Part shown: piece after piece, positions 17,329-34,648 of the stretch
Layout of the letters: each line of letters opens with the position of its first letter
How positions within the stretch are numbered: position 1 is the stretch's first letter
From: Marinobacter pelagius
GTDB lineage: Bacteria > Pseudomonadota > Gammaproteobacteria > Pseudomonadales > Oleiphilaceae
Assembly (NCBI RefSeq): GCF_003315345.1
Contig: NZ_QNRO01000006.1
Coordinates: forward strand, 1-64,000
Length of the DNA: 64,000 nt
Direction: 5' to 3'
Position numbers and translations under genes: made by a program
The notes under the pieces: generated by a model
Databases searched by the model: none
What the model was told of the DNA's origin: nothing
Seen by the model: only the letters and a program-made list of their open reading frames with translations

Positions 17329-18387
17329 ATGACCGGAACACGCTGGGCCCGCTCAATGGCGCTGCTGCTGATTATTCCGGTCCTGAGCGCCTGTAATCCA
17401 TTTTCCGAGGCCCGCCCCATGCTGGATGAATACGTGGAGCGGGTCGCCCGGGTTCTGGAGACGGAACCCGAGCTCTCTTCCCCGGAACCCGCCGAACAGA
17501 TCCCCCGCCGTCGTGACCGGGTACTGGCCATGCCGGAACTGGACATGGGCATGCTCGATTTCCTGTCCCTCTATGGCTGTGAACTGCAGTTGGTGGTGGG
17601 CGAGAAAAATTCAGTGATGGGCCGGGTCATGCAGCCCCTCAATCGTCTTCGTTACGAGGTGCGCTTCATCGAGGCGGCCCGGAATTGTCTGCCCGAGGTG
17701 GAGGACGAGGAGCTTGAGGAAGCACTCGGGGAAGCCATCGAGAGCAAGCGGGAGTCCCTGCCCATTGCGGTGTGGAATGCCACCTGGGGTGTGGAAGAGG
17801 TGGAGACCCTTTTCACCCTGGCCAAGGGCTATTACCCGGTAGCCGCGGAAGGCGATCCGGTTTCCGATCTGGCGCTGGATGCGCAACAGCTGAATGCCGC
17901 CACTGCCAGGTTGCTGGATGAAAGGCTGGATGTGTCACTGGAGTTTGCTGGCAACGTTCATCAGCGATGGCAGGCCGAGTATCGGGCGGGGCAGTTGATC
18001 AACAGTGCACGGTTGCTGGCGGCCAGGCTGGACGACGCGACTGGCCTGTTGCAGGAGCGGCTGGACGGGCGGCCGCTGTGCCTCAATGGCAAGCCGAACA
18101 ATCAGTCCGACATTGTTCAGAACATGTTCTTCAGCGTGTACATCGAAGAGATCCAGCCCTACATGGGCGAGATCCGCCGGGGCCGGGATGCGTTGATTGA
18201 GCCCCTTGCCAGGCTGGCGCAACAGCAGGAAGAGGTGATGCCGGAGCAGTTCCGGGACTGGTACCTGCAGCATCTGTCCCTGTCCGCGGAAGGCAGCCTC
18301 TGGCTTGAGCTGGACCGGGCAATGGCGGATCACACCCGGGCCTGGCAGGACCTGCTGGAGCAGTGCGGTCTGCGCCCCGGGGCGTAA
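17329..18387 (+). CDS. DUF3080 family lipoprotein
   Basis: 352 residues. The signal peptide ends with the lipobox LSAC (Cys at about 22), so the protein is probably anchored in the envelope. The rest is an Arg/Glu-rich, largely helical domain of the DUF3080 type, known from marine gammaproteobacteria and without assigned function. AGGAGG lies just upstream of the ATG. Placement 29 bases behind mtnC suggests co-transcription, which may be incidental. Confidence 0.85.
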   Translation: MTGTRWARSMALLLIIPVLSACNPFSEARPMLDEYVERVARVLETEPELSSPEPAEQIPRRRDRVLAMPELDMGMLDFLSLYGCELQLVVGEKNSVMGRVMQPLNRLRYEVRFIEAARNCLPEVEDEELEEALGEAIESKRESLPIAVWNATWGVEEVETLFTLAKGYYPVAAEGDPVSDLALDAQQLNAATARLLDERLDVSLEFAGNVHQRWQAEYRAGQLINSARLLAARLDDATGLLQERLDGRPLCLNGKPNNQSDIVQNMFFSVYIEEIQPYMGEIRRGRDALIEPLARLAQQQEEVMPEQFRDWYLQHLSLSAEGSLWLELDRAMADHTRAWQDLLEQCGLRPGA

Positions 18388-18424
18388 AAAGGACAGGCAG
18401 CCCCGCCAGAGTCAGCTTGCCTGT
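18386..18424 (-). terminator. Terminator for arsC-wrbA-DUF2069
   Basis: On the minus strand ACAGGCA (18424-18418) pairs with TGCCTGT (18399-18393), followed by CCTTTTT. The first arm lies within the last codons of the DUF2069 gene. The loop is long (18 bases) and GC-rich. Confidence 0.55.
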
Positions 18425-18771
18425 GGACGATTCACTTTCAGATGAATCATGGCAACGACGAACAGCAGCAGCGTCAGCACCGTCAACAGTACCGGGCCCG
18501 GTGCCCCCTCGCTCAGCCAGGCTGACACCACCGCCTGGGTGAAGTAGAAGATCACCACGAAGGCCATCCAGATATAGCCGCGGTTGTGGCCCCGGAATAC
18601 CGGCACGGCAAAGGCCAGCAGGGGGACCAGCTTTACTGTCAGCATCAGGGTGATGGAAACCCCTTCAATCGGCGCGGGGAAAAAAGTGGTGGCTATGAGG
18701 GTCGCCAGCACCGCGAGGTACAGCAGAATGGTGAGCCGTGCAGTTTGTTTCGCTTTCGGGTTGTGGAGCAT
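18412..18771 (-). CDS. DUF2069 family membrane protein
   Basis: A 119-residue inner-membrane protein with four hydrophobic segments (about 13-30, 38-57, 65-85, 90-110), matching DUF2069 with its FRGHNRGYIWMAFV segment. It is encoded 14 bases after wrbA and regularly accompanies wrbA and arsC in Pseudomonas and relatives. Function unknown. Confidence 0.9.
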   Translation of the reverse strand: MLHNPKAKQTARLTILLYLAVLATLIATTFFPAPIEGVSITLMLTVKLVPLLAFAVPVFRGHNRGYIWMAFVVIFYFTQAVVSAWLSEGAPGPVLLTVLTLLLFVVAMIHLKVNRPQAS

Positions 18772-18785
18772 GGGTGCTTTCCGGT

Positions 18786-19794
<1,009 letters not shown>

Positions 19795-19864
19795 CTTCTG
19801 GCCTGATTATCTGGGATGGATACAGCGGGTTTGAAAGGCCCGTAGTCTAACAGGAGGAGTTGCC

Positions 19865-20329
19865 GTGCAGTACCCTGAATGGGTTGGCCGTGCCCGAGGG
19901 TTGATGGTTGCAGCCGTGCTTATGACGGTTTTTTTGTCAGGCTGCCAGAAAACCGAGTTTGAACGCGCGGAAGGGCCCCGCCTGAACTGGGACAGCCTGC
20001 GCGGGCAATGGGTGCTGGTCAACTACTGGGCCGAATGGTGCAAGCCCTGCCTGGAGGAAATCCCGGAACTGAACGAGCTGGATAAGGCGCCGGATATTGC
20101 GGTACTTGGTGTCAATTTTGACGGCGTAACCGGAGCGGAACTGACAGAGCTGGGTGAGCGGATGGGCATCGAGTTCACCATGCTGGCGGAAGATCCCGCT
20201 TCCCGGTTTGATTGGCAGATTCCCGTGGCCCTGCCGGCCACGTTTGTCGTTAATCCGGACGGAGAATTGCTGGAAACCCGCTTCGGCCCCCAGACAGAAG
20301 CGGATATCCGGGCGTTGATCGGCGGCTGA
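19865..20329 (+). CDS. TlpA-like thioredoxin-fold lipoprotein
   Basis: 154 residues. The signal peptide ends in LSGC, with the lipidated Cys at 27. A TlpA/ResA-type thioredoxin domain follows, with the active site WCKPC (Cys59, Cys62) and the cis-Pro in ALPATFVV. It most likely reduces or exchanges disulfides in the periplasm, for example in cytochrome c maturation, but no partner gene is adjacent. GTG start with AGGAGGAG upstream. Confidence 0.9.
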   Translation: MQYPEWVGRARGLMVAAVLMTVFLSGCQKTEFERAEGPRLNWDSLRGQWVLVNYWAEWCKPCLEEIPELNELDKAPDIAVLGVNFDGVTGAELTELGERMGIEFTMLAEDPASRFDWQIPVALPATFVVNPDGELLETRFGPQTEADIRALIGG

Positions 20330-20372
20330 GCCCGCGCCCAAGACTGAACACAAGCAGGAACAGCCTTTTATT

Positions 20373-23855
<3,483 letters not shown>

Positions 23856-23960
23856 GACCAATGTCCGCTTTAGCCGGCCTTTATGCACTGCTATCTTTGT
23901 CCCAAATTCTGGTTTTGGCGGCCCGCCGGGTCGTCAGGCAAATCAAAATGATGGAACATC

Positions 23961-24914
23961 ATGAACCCTAATTACCTGGATTTTGAACAGCCGATCGCCG
24001 ACCTGGAAGCCAAGATTGAAGAGCTTCGCATGGTCGGCAACGACACCGACATCAACATCACCGATGAGATCAGCCGCCTCAAGAAGAAGAGCGTCAGTCT
24101 CACGGAGAGCATCTTCTCGCACCTGCAGCCCTGGGATATTGCCCGGCTGGCTCGGCACCCGCGCCGGCCGTACACGTTCGATTACATCGAGATGATTTTC
24201 GATGATTTCGACGAGCTGCACGGGGATCGCCGTTACGCGGATGACCAGGCCATTGTCGGCGGTACCGCACGCTTGGGCGACAAGCCGGTCATGGTCATCG
24301 GCCATCAGAAGGGCCGTGAAGTCAGAGACAAGGTCAAGCGCAACTTCGGCATGCCCCGCCCGGAGGGTTACCGCAAGGCCTTGCGGTTGATGGAAATGGC
24401 CGAGCGTTTCAAGATGCCCATCCTGACCTTCATTGACACGCCGGGTGCCTATCCCGGCATCGGTGCCGAGGAGCGTGGCCAGAGTGAGGCGATTGCCTTC
24501 AACCTCGCCGTGATGTCCCGCCTGAAAACCCCGATCATCTCCACGGTGATTGGCGAGGGTGGTTCCGGTGGCGCCCTGGCAATTGGCGTCTGTGACCAGC
24601 TGAACATGCTTCAGTATTCCACCTACGCGGTGATTTCACCGGAAGGTTGTGCCTCCATCCTCTGGAAGAGCGCGGAATATGCGGCTCAGGCTGCCGAGGC
24701 CATGGGTGTGACGGCAGACCGGCTCAAGGATCTCGGGCTGGCGGACAATGTTATTCCCGAGCCGCTGGGCGGTGCGCACCGGAATCCGGAAAAGATGGCG
24801 GAATCCCTCCGCGAGACTCTTACCAAGGGCGTGACGGAACTTTCCCGTCTGCCGCTGGACGAGCTGGTATCCCGTCGCTACGAGCGGCTGACCCGCTATG
24901 ACAACGGGCGCTAA
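23961..24914 (+). CDS. accA: Acetyl-CoA carboxylase carboxyltransferase subunit alpha
   Basis: The alpha half of the carboxyltransferase that moves carboxyl groups from biotin to acetyl-CoA for fatty acid synthesis; its partner AccD is encoded elsewhere. 317 residues. Recognisable segments are [12 protein letters not shown] at the N-terminus and the crotonase-like [12 protein letters not shown] and [11 protein letters not shown] regions. It lies 105 bases after dnaE and overlaps tilS by 17 bases. Confidence 0.97.
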   Translation: MNPNYLDFEQPIADLEAKIEELRMVGNDTDINITDEISRLKKKSVSLTESIFSHLQPWDIARLARHPRRPYTFDYIEMIFDDFDELHGDRRYADDQAIVGGTARLGDKPVMVIGHQKGREVRDKVKRNFGMPRPEGYRKALRLMEMAERFKMPILTFIDTPGAYPGIGAEERGQSEAIAFNLAVMSRLKTPIISTVIGEGGSGGALAIGVCDQLNMLQYSTYAVISPEGCASILWKSAEYAAQAAEAMGVTADRLKDLGLADNVIPEPLGGAHRNPEKMAESLRETLTKGVTELSRLPLDELVSRRYERLTRYDNGR

Positions 24915-26253
24915 GCCCCTCCCTGGTTTTCCCTGGCCGGAGGCACTCTGCGCTCCGGTCAGGTCACTCCCCGCGCACAACAGACTCTGGGTCGCCTTCA
25001 GTGGCGGTCTGGATTCCACGCTGCTACTGTACTTGGCAGCCCGCTGTTTTCCCGGCAGTCCCGATCTTCGCGCCATTCACATCAATCACCAGTTACAGGC
25101 CAATTCGGAACAATCCGAGCAGTTCTGCCGTCGAACCTGTGAGGCTCTGGGCATTGAACTGCTCGTGCGCCGGGTGGATGTCCGGGCAGAGACAGCCGAG
25201 GGCAGCGCCGGTGGCATCGAGGAGGCTGCCCGCCATGCCCGCTACGCCGTGTTCGAGGAGATCCTGGAAGCCGGTGATTTGCTGCTGATGGCCCATCACG
25301 CCGACGACCAGGCCGAGACGGTATTGTTCAGGATGCTCCGTGGCACCGGTGTCCGGGGGCTGGCGGGTATGCCCCGTGAGCGGGCGCTGGGAGCAGGGCG
25401 ACTGGTGCGCCCACTGCTCGGGTTCGACCGTGCACAGTTGTCCCAATGGGCCAATGAGGCCGGTCTGGAGTGGGTGGAGGATCCGAGTAATGTCGATGAG
25501 CGTTTCGACCGGAACTTCCTCAGGCACAGAATCCTGCCCGAACTCAAAGAGCGCTGGCCCGGCCTGAATGTCAGGCTCAGGCATACCGCAGCTGCCTGTG
25601 CCGAACAGGTGGCCCTGACCGAGCGGCTGGCGGAGATCCAGTGGCGCGACTGTTCGCCCGATGGCCGGCATCCGTGTACCAAACGCCTGAACCAGTTGCC
25701 ACTCCCGGAACAGAAAAACCTGATGCGCTGGTGGATCCGGACTTCCGGTTACGAGCTGCCGTCGATACAGGACTGGGGGCAGGTGATCTCCGATCTGATC
25801 CATGCCCGGGAAGACGGTGAGCCGGAACTGCTTGGTGCGGGCTTTGCCATCCGGCGTTTCCGGGGCCGGCTGTATCTGGTTCCCGACCGGTCAGAACCGG
25901 AAACTACAAACGCAGAACTCCGGCCCGAACAACCCCTCTGCTGGGGAAGCTGGCGTATCCGGCTGCTTCCTGCTGAAGGCCAGAAACAGCCACCGCCGGC
26001 AATACGGGTATCTACGAGGCGAGGGGGTGAGCGTTTCCGTCCGGTACCGGACGGGCCCGGAAAACGGGTCAAGAAATGGTTGCAGGAGCAGGGGATTCCA
26101 CCCTGGGAGAGGCCAGGTATTCCGCTGGTTTTCAGCCAGGATGGCGAGGAGGAAACCCTGATCGCAATTGGCGATTTGTGGTGTTCTGGACAATACTCGG
26201 GAGGCGCCCCTGCCGCCGGCTGGAGGCTGATTGTGGAGCGGGATTGTGATTGA
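24898..26253 (+). CDS. tilS: tRNA(Ile)-lysidine synthetase
   Basis: It converts the wobble cytidine of the AUA-reading tRNA(Ile) to lysidine using ATP and lysine. 451 residues. The PP-loop ATPase motif is SGGLDST at residues 35-41; [19 protein letters not shown] is the family signature, and VEDPSN follows. The C-terminal substrate-binding domain includes RGGERFRP. Its start lies 17 bases inside accA, which couples translation. An essential, well-recognised family. Confidence 0.95.
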   Translation: MTTGAKPLPGFPWPEALCAPVRSLPAHNRLWVAFSGGLDSTLLLYLAARCFPGSPDLRAIHINHQLQANSEQSEQFCRRTCEALGIELLVRRVDVRAETAEGSAGGIEEAARHARYAVFEEILEAGDLLLMAHHADDQAETVLFRMLRGTGVRGLAGMPRERALGAGRLVRPLLGFDRAQLSQWANEAGLEWVEDPSNVDERFDRNFLRHRILPELKERWPGLNVRLRHTAAACAEQVALTERLAEIQWRDCSPDGRHPCTKRLNQLPLPEQKNLMRWWIRTSGYELPSIQDWGQVISDLIHAREDGEPELLGAGFAIRRFRGRLYLVPDRSEPETTNAELRPEQPLCWGSWRIRLLPAEGQKQPPPAIRVSTRRGGERFRPVPDGPGKRVKKWLQEQGIPPWERPGIPLVFSQDGEEETLIAIGDLWCSGQYSGGAPAAGWRLIVERDCD

Positions 26254-26293
26254 GTAGAGGGGGGCTTTCTGGTAGTCTGGCGTCCCATCTTGA

Positions 26294-28840
<2,547 letters not shown>

Positions 28841-28847
28841 GGAGTAC

Positions 28848-28961
28848 GAGCAGGTGGGGGATGGCTTTCCGAAACACGCTCCTTGCGGCACATCCATGTG
28901 ACGCTTGGGCTCCGCCATCCCTGGCTCCGCACAGTTTCGGAAAGCCATCCCCCACCTGCTC
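28848..28961 (+). repeat. Cloverleaf-like palindromic element, copy 1
   Basis: A perfect 28-bp inverted repeat (28848-28875 with 28934-28961) encloses a 58-base core. The core contains CACATCCATGTG (28890-28901) and GCCATCCCTGGC (28914-28925), each a small hairpin with a TCC-type loop. The core is shared with copies at 30800-30907 and 48202-48304, while the outer arms differ in sequence. It lies between the kdsA terminator and eno. No plausible protein is encoded. Confidence 0.9.
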
Positions 28962-28991
28962 TATGCCCAGCTACACGTTAGAACCGTTTAG

Positions 28992-30314
<1,323 letters not shown>

Positions 30315-30369
30315 GGTCCGGCGGTAAAAATTAACTTGCCGGTGACCATCGGCAGGTAACAAAATGTTA

Positions 30370-30415
30370 AGGCCATCGCGTTCTGGATGAAAGTTCAGAC
30401 ACGATGGCCTTTTTG
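30370..30415 (+). terminator. Terminator after eno
   Basis: AGGCCATCG (30370-30378) pairs with CGATGGCCT (30402-30410), followed by TTTTTG. The 23-base loop can itself fold (CTGGA...TTCAG region). Confidence 0.85.
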
Positions 30416-30434
30416 TACAACCAGTTAGAAGAAT

Positions 30435-30464
30435 TTGTTGTTAATCTACTCTAAGGTCTATACT
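30435..30464 (+). promoter_or_regulatory. Sigma-70 promoter for ftsB
   Basis: TTGTTG (30435-30440), an 18-base spacer and TATACT (30459-30464). This predicts a start near 30471 and a leader of about 45 bases before ftsB. The sequence is AT-rich compared with its surroundings. Confidence 0.65.
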
Positions 30465-30514
30465 CATTAGCCAGTGTTGATTTTTTGAACGGTTATTTCT
30501 CCGACGGAATTGGA

Positions 30515-30787
30515 ATGAAGACGCTTTGGGCCATCATGGTTGTGTTGATTCTCCTGCTGCAGGTGCGCCTGTGGGTCGGGGAGGGCAGCTTTGCACAGGT
30601 GTGGTCCCTGGAGCAGTCGATTGCCGAGCAGCGTGCGGAGAATGCCGATCTGGCGGCTCGTAATGATCGTCTCTATGCGGAGGTGCGGAACCTGCGTAGT
30701 GAGCAGGGGGCGTTGGAAGAGCGGGCGAGGATGAACCTTGGGTTGATTCGCGAGGACGAGACTTTCTTCCTGGTTGTCGAGAATTGA
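30515..30787 (+). CDS. ftsB: Cell division protein FtsB
   Basis: A small bitopic divisome protein that forms the FtsQLB complex with FtsL and FtsQ at the septum. 90 residues: an N-terminal membrane helix (about 3-20, LWAIMVVLILLLQ), then a periplasmic coiled coil (about 28-68) rich in Ala, Glu and Arg, then the conserved tail GLIREDETFF. The frame extends upstream to 30485, but the ATG at 30515, with GGAATTGGA before it, begins exactly at the family N-terminus. Position between eno and ispD is conserved in gammaproteobacteria. Confidence 0.95.
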   Translation: MKTLWAIMVVLILLLQVRLWVGEGSFAQVWSLEQSIAEQRAENADLAARNDRLYAEVRNLRSEQGALEERARMNLGLIREDETFFLVVEN

Positions 30788-30799
30788 CCTGTGAGCGCA

Positions 30800-30907
30800 G
30801 AGCGGCGGGGGCGTCCTTTCCGGGAAACGCTACGAGCACATCCATGTGCGCTTGACTGTGGCCATCCATGGCCACAGACATTCCCGGAAAGGACGCCCCC
30901 GCCGCTC
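30800..30907 (+). repeat. Cloverleaf-like palindromic element, copy 2
   Basis: A perfect 27-bp inverted repeat (30800-30826 with 30881-30907) around a 54-base core. Two core hairpins: GCACA-TCCA-TGTGC (30836-30849) and TGTGGCCA-TCCA-TGGCCACA (30857-30876). The arms keep full pairing but differ from copy 1 (for instance GGGAA/TTCCC where copy 1 has GAAAC/GTTTC). It fills the gap between ftsB and ispD and ends 23 bases before the ispD start. Confidence 0.9.
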
Positions 30908-30930
30908 TCCAGACCACGTGCAAGAACCTC

Positions 30931-31632
30931 ATGACTAACCCCCAGTACTGGCTAATTGTCCCGGCAGCCGGCATCGGCAAACGCATGAAGTCGGAAGTGC
31001 CGAAACAATATCTGACGCTGTCCAACCGCTTTATTCTCGATATCACTCTTTCCCGCCTACTTGATAATGCCGATTTTTCTGGCTGTATGGTTCCCCTGAG
31101 CCCCCAGGACCACTGGTGGCCGGATACAGAGGCGGTCAAGGATGACCAGATCCAGACCTGCACCGGTGGCAAGGAACGTGCAGACTCCGTGCTTTCGGCG
31201 CTCCATGCATTGAAAGAACAGGCGAGCGAGAGTGACTGGGTGCTGGTGCATGACGCCGCCCGACCCTGTGTTCACCCCGATGATCTGGCAAACCTGATTG
31301 ATACCCTTTCCGGGCACCCGGTTGGTGGGCTGTTGGCGTCTCCGGTGGCCGATACGCTCAAGCACGCCGGTGATGGTCAGCCGCCGGAGGTGGAGGCGAC
31401 GGTGGATCGTAGCCGGCTGTGGCGGGCGTTAACGCCGCAGATGTTCCGGTTCGGGGCGCTGACCCGGGCACTGGAGGCGTGTCTTGATGCCGGGCATGGG
31501 GTGACGGATGAGTCCTCTGCCATGGAATTTTCCGGTAACATGCCGGTTCTGGTGGAAGGGCGACCTGATAATATCAAGATTACGGTTCCGTCAGATCTGG
31601 CACTGGCCGGTTTTATCCTGAGCCGGTTGTAA
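30931..31632 (+). CDS. ispD: 2-C-methyl-D-erythritol 4-phosphate cytidylyltransferase
   Basis: Third step of the non-mevalonate isoprenoid pathway: transfers CMP from CTP to methylerythritol phosphate. 233 residues. The nucleotide-binding loop is PAAGIGKRM near residue 11; HDAARPCV and the C-terminal DNIKITVPSDL are family motifs. The frame runs back to 30868, but that part is the palindromic element, so I use the ATG at 30931. Its ribosome-binding site is poor, and translation may depend on the element's folding or on coupling. Confidence 0.93.
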   Translation: MTNPQYWLIVPAAGIGKRMKSEVPKQYLTLSNRFILDITLSRLLDNADFSGCMVPLSPQDHWWPDTEAVKDDQIQTCTGGKERADSVLSALHALKEQASESDWVLVHDAARPCVHPDDLANLIDTLSGHPVGGLLASPVADTLKHAGDGQPPEVEATVDRSRLWRALTPQMFRFGALTRALEACLDAGHGVTDESSAMEFSGNMPVLVEGRPDNIKITVPSDLALAGFILSRL

Positions 31633-31674
31633 CCGGTTCCGCCCGAAATTCCTTTCAACGTTCCGGAGAGCAGC

Positions 31675-32154
31675 ATGCGGATTGGTCAGGGCTTTGATGT
31701 CCATGCCTTTTGCGAAGGTGATTCCGTCATTCTTGGTGGTGTCGAGATTCCTCACAGTCAGGGCCTGAAAGCACATTCTGATGGGGATGTGTTGCTCCAT
31801 GCCCTGGCGGATGCGCTGCTCGGGGCCGTTGCCCTGGGGGATATCGGCCATCTGTTTCCGGATACCAGTGACGAGTGGGCGGGTGCGGACAGCCGGGATC
31901 TGCTGCGCCGGGTGATGGCCCGGGTGCGTGACGAGGGCTACGAGGTGGTGAACGTGGACAGTACGATCATTGCCCAGGCGCCGAAGATGGCACCCCATGT
32001 CGACGCCATGCGCCTGAACATTGCCGAGGATCTGGGGATTGCCGCGAACCGGGTGAGCGTCAAGGCGACAACCACGGAGAAGCTGGGTTTTACCGGGCGC
32101 GGTGAGGGGATTGCCTGTCAGGCAATTTGTCTACTTGAGCCGGTGAGCATGTGA
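31675..32154 (+). CDS. ispF: 2-C-methyl-D-erythritol 2,4-cyclodiphosphate synthase
   Basis: Cyclises the CDP-methylerythritol phosphate intermediate with release of CMP. 159 residues, the same as E. coli. Zinc ligands are in GFDVHAF (about Asp8 and His10) and the [10 protein letters not shown] segment (His42 region); the signature [14 protein letters not shown] is near the C-terminus. It follows ispD by 42 bases with CCGGAGAGC upstream of ATG and overlaps truD by four bases (GTGA). Confidence 0.97.
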   Translation: MRIGQGFDVHAFCEGDSVILGGVEIPHSQGLKAHSDGDVLLHALADALLGAVALGDIGHLFPDTSDEWAGADSRDLLRRVMARVRDEGYEVVNVDSTIIAQAPKMAPHVDAMRLNIAEDLGIAANRVSVKATTTEKLGFTGRGEGIACQAICLLEPVSM

Positions 32155-33203
32155 GCAATCAAAACACCACAGGCCATCAATGGCGCCTGGACTGGCCAAC
32201 CAGTCACGGTCGGGTCGCGAGGGCTCAGCTTAAGAGTGTTCCCGAGGATTTCAGGGTCGAGGAAGTCCTCACTGTTTCTGATCTGATTCCCGGAGAAGGT
32301 GAGCACCTGTGTCTCTGCCTCGAGAAGACGGGCGATAACACCGAGTTTGTGGCCAGGCAGTTGGCTCGGATGGCCGGTTGTCGCGGTTTTGATGTCGGGT
32401 TCTGTGGTCTGAAGGATCGCCATGCGGTGACGACCCAGTGGTTCAGTCTCTACCGGCCGGGTATGGAAGCCTCGGATGATTACTTTATCCGGGAGGTGGA
32501 CGGGCACTGGCGCGTGCTGGCGTCGGCACGGGCACCCCGGAAATTGCGGCGGGGTGAGCATTCGGCTAACCGCTTTGCCATCGTGCTGAGAAATGTCGAA
32601 GGTTCGAAGGCGGAGATTGACGAGGCATTGGATCGCCTCGGGGAGCAGGGCGCACCCAATTACTTCGGGCCGCAGCGCTTTGGCCATGATGGTGGCAACC
32701 TTGACCGGGCCCTGAAGATGGATCCCTCGCAGCTGAATCGCCGGAAAGGTCGCGCAAAACGTGGCTCCCGAGGTGGCAGGGACGGGTCGAAAAACGTATT
32801 GTACTTTTCGGCGGCGAGATCCTGGTTGTTCAACGAGGTGCTTGCTACGCGGGTATCGGATGGTAGCTGGAACACCTGCCTGTCGGGAGAGCCAGCAGAA
32901 AGCGCTGCCGGGCCCACGGGGCCGATGTGGGGCGATGGCGGGACCACTGCAACCGATGGTCAGGAAGCCGTGGAGCGGGATGTGGTCGGTAAGTGGCCGG
33001 AGCTTGAACGGTTGTTTGCTGCCACGCGGATGCAGCCGGAGCGCCGGCCACTGGTTGTTCAGCCGCAGGAGCTGGACTGGGAGTGGCAGGGCGGAGATAC
33101 CCTCTTCATTTGTTTTGTTTTGCCGCCTGGCCAGTATGCCACCACCGTGCTGGGCGATATTTTCGAGCTGGAGGACATGAGCCTCGGCCGTCATAACGAA
33201 TAA
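32151..33203 (+). CDS. truD: tRNA pseudouridine(13) synthase
   Basis: Makes pseudouridine 13 in tRNA(Glu). 350 residues, the usual length. The catalytic Asp is in [16 protein letters not shown] (about 80-95). The [15 protein letters not shown] motif is typical, and the TRUD insertion domain lies in the middle. GTG start inside the end of ispF. Part of the conserved ispD-ispF-truD-surE-pcm run. Confidence 0.95.
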   Translation: MSNQNTTGHQWRLDWPTSHGRVARAQLKSVPEDFRVEEVLTVSDLIPGEGEHLCLCLEKTGDNTEFVARQLARMAGCRGFDVGFCGLKDRHAVTTQWFSLYRPGMEASDDYFIREVDGHWRVLASARAPRKLRRGEHSANRFAIVLRNVEGSKAEIDEALDRLGEQGAPNYFGPQRFGHDGGNLDRALKMDPSQLNRRKGRAKRGSRGGRDGSKNVLYFSAARSWLFNEVLATRVSDGSWNTCLSGEPAESAAGPTGPMWGDGGTTATDGQEAVERDVVGKWPELERLFAATRMQPERRPLVVQPQELDWEWQGGDTLFICFVLPPGQYATTVLGDIFELEDMSLGRHNE

Positions 33204-33224
33204 AAAGTGCTAGCGGAGAACACT

Positions 33225-33995
33225 GTGCGAATTCTGTTATCGAATGATGATGGTGTGCATTCGCCGGGGCTTGTTGCCCTCTATGAGGGGCTTCAGGGCC
33301 TGGGAGATCTTGAAGTCGTGGCCCCGGACCGGGACCACAGTGGTGCCAGTAACGCACTGACCCTTAACCGGCCGCTCACCGTTGAGGAACACCCGAACGG
33401 TTTCCATTCCGTGGATGGCACGCCTACCGACTGCGTGCACCTGGCGGTGAACGGTCTGTTCGAGGAACCGTTCGATCGGGTGGTTTCGGGTATCAACACC
33501 CATGCCAATCTGGGCGATGACATCATCTATTCCGGCACGGTGGCTGCCGCTACCGAAGGACGTCACCTGGGACTGCCGGCGATTGCGGTGTCCCTGGTGA
33601 ACGACGGCCATTTCCATTACGAGACCGCCGCGCGGGTTGTGCGCATGCTGCTGGAGCAGGACCGTCCACTCCAGCTTGGTCCCCGATCGATCCTGAATGT
33701 GAACGTGCCAGATCTGCCCTGGGAGCAGCTAGCGGGTATTCGTGTCACCCGTCTCGGCCATCGGGAACGTGCCGAAGGCGCCGTGCCCATGACCTGTCCG
33801 AGGGGCAAGCAGCGATACTGGATCGGAGCCGCCGGAGAGGGCGGCGATGCCGGTCCCGGAACGGATTTCCATGCCGTCCGTGAGGGCTATGTCTCGATCA
33901 CGCCGGTTCACATTGATATGACCCGCCACGAGGCACTGGTGCCGCTGCGGGATTGGGTTGAGGAACTGGCGTTCGACGGAGGGCAGTCTTCATGA
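33225..33995 (+). CDS. surE: 5'/3'-nucleotidase SurE
   Basis: Metal-dependent phosphatase acting on nucleoside monophosphates, linked to stationary-phase survival. 256 residues. The active site opens the protein: MRILLSNDDGVHSPG (Asp8, Asp9), with Ser in HSGASNALT and Asn in SGINTHANLGDD. The frame extends to 33207, but the GTG at 33225 gives the family N-terminus exactly and has GGAG at 33215-33218. It overlaps pcm by four bases. Confidence 0.95.
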   Translation: MRILLSNDDGVHSPGLVALYEGLQGLGDLEVVAPDRDHSGASNALTLNRPLTVEEHPNGFHSVDGTPTDCVHLAVNGLFEEPFDRVVSGINTHANLGDDIIYSGTVAAATEGRHLGLPAIAVSLVNDGHFHYETAARVVRMLLEQDRPLQLGPRSILNVNVPDLPWEQLAGIRVTRLGHRERAEGAVPMTCPRGKQRYWIGAAGEGGDAGPGTDFHAVREGYVSITPVHIDMTRHEALVPLRDWVEELAFDGGQSS

Positions 33996-34648
33996 GTGCA
34001 CAGCTCCAGGGAATTGGAATGACCTCCCGACGTACCCGGATGCGCCTGGTCCAGCGGCTGCGTGAATCCGGGATCGACTCTGACAGGGTGTTGGAGATCA
34101 TCGGTGAGGTACCCCGCCATATCTTCCTTGATGAGGCACTGGCCCATCGGGCTTACGAGGACACCTCGCTTCCCATCGGCTATGGGCAAACCCTTTCCCA
34201 GCCCTACATTGTCGCCCGCATGACCGAGATCCTGCATCACCACGGACCGGCTCGTATCCTGGAGCTGGGGACCGGTTCCGGTTACCAGACAGCGGTGCTG
34301 TCGCAGCTGTTCGAGGAAGTGTATAGCGTGGAGCGAATCAAGCCTTTACAGGATCGCGCGCGGGACCGGTTGCGGCAGCTGGGCGTGCGCAATGTCCTGC
34401 TCAAGCACGCCGATGGTGGCATGGGATGGCCGGACCGGGGGCCGTTTGACGGTATTATCGTGACTGCGGCACCGGGCGACGTGCCGAAGGAATTGCTGGC
34501 CCAGCTGGCGGACAACGGGGTGTTGATCGCCCCGGTCGGAGAGGAGACACAGGTGTTGGTGGAAGTGGTACGCCGTGGCGAACATTTTGAGCGGCGGGAG
34601 CTTGAGCCCGTGCATTTCGTGCCCCTGCTTGGGGGAGTGATCCGGTGA
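33992..34648 (+). CDS. pcm: Protein-L-isoaspartate O-methyltransferase
   Basis: Repairs isoaspartyl residues in ageing proteins using S-adenosylmethionine. 218 residues. The SAM-binding motif I is LELGTGSGYQTAVLS (about 90), preceded by the family signature PIGYGQTLSQPYIVARMTE. Coupled to surE upstream (ATGA) and to the DUF368 gene downstream (GTGA), so the three are one operon. Confidence 0.95.
   Translation: MSAQLQGIGMTSRRTRMRLVQRLRESGIDSDRVLEIIGEVPRHIFLDEALAHRAYEDTSLPIGYGQTLSQPYIVARMTEILHHHGPARILELGTGSGYQTAVLSQLFEEVYSVERIKPLQDRARDRLRQLGVRNVLLKHADGGMGWPDRGPFDGIIVTAAPGDVPKELLAQLADNGVLIAPVGEETQVLVEVVRRGEHFERRELEPVHFVPLLGGVIR

Noticed and set aside
30534..31172. A 212-codon minus-strand open frame over the ftsB-ispD gap
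   Set aside because: It spans the palindromic element and parts of ftsB and ispD in antisense; no protein features.
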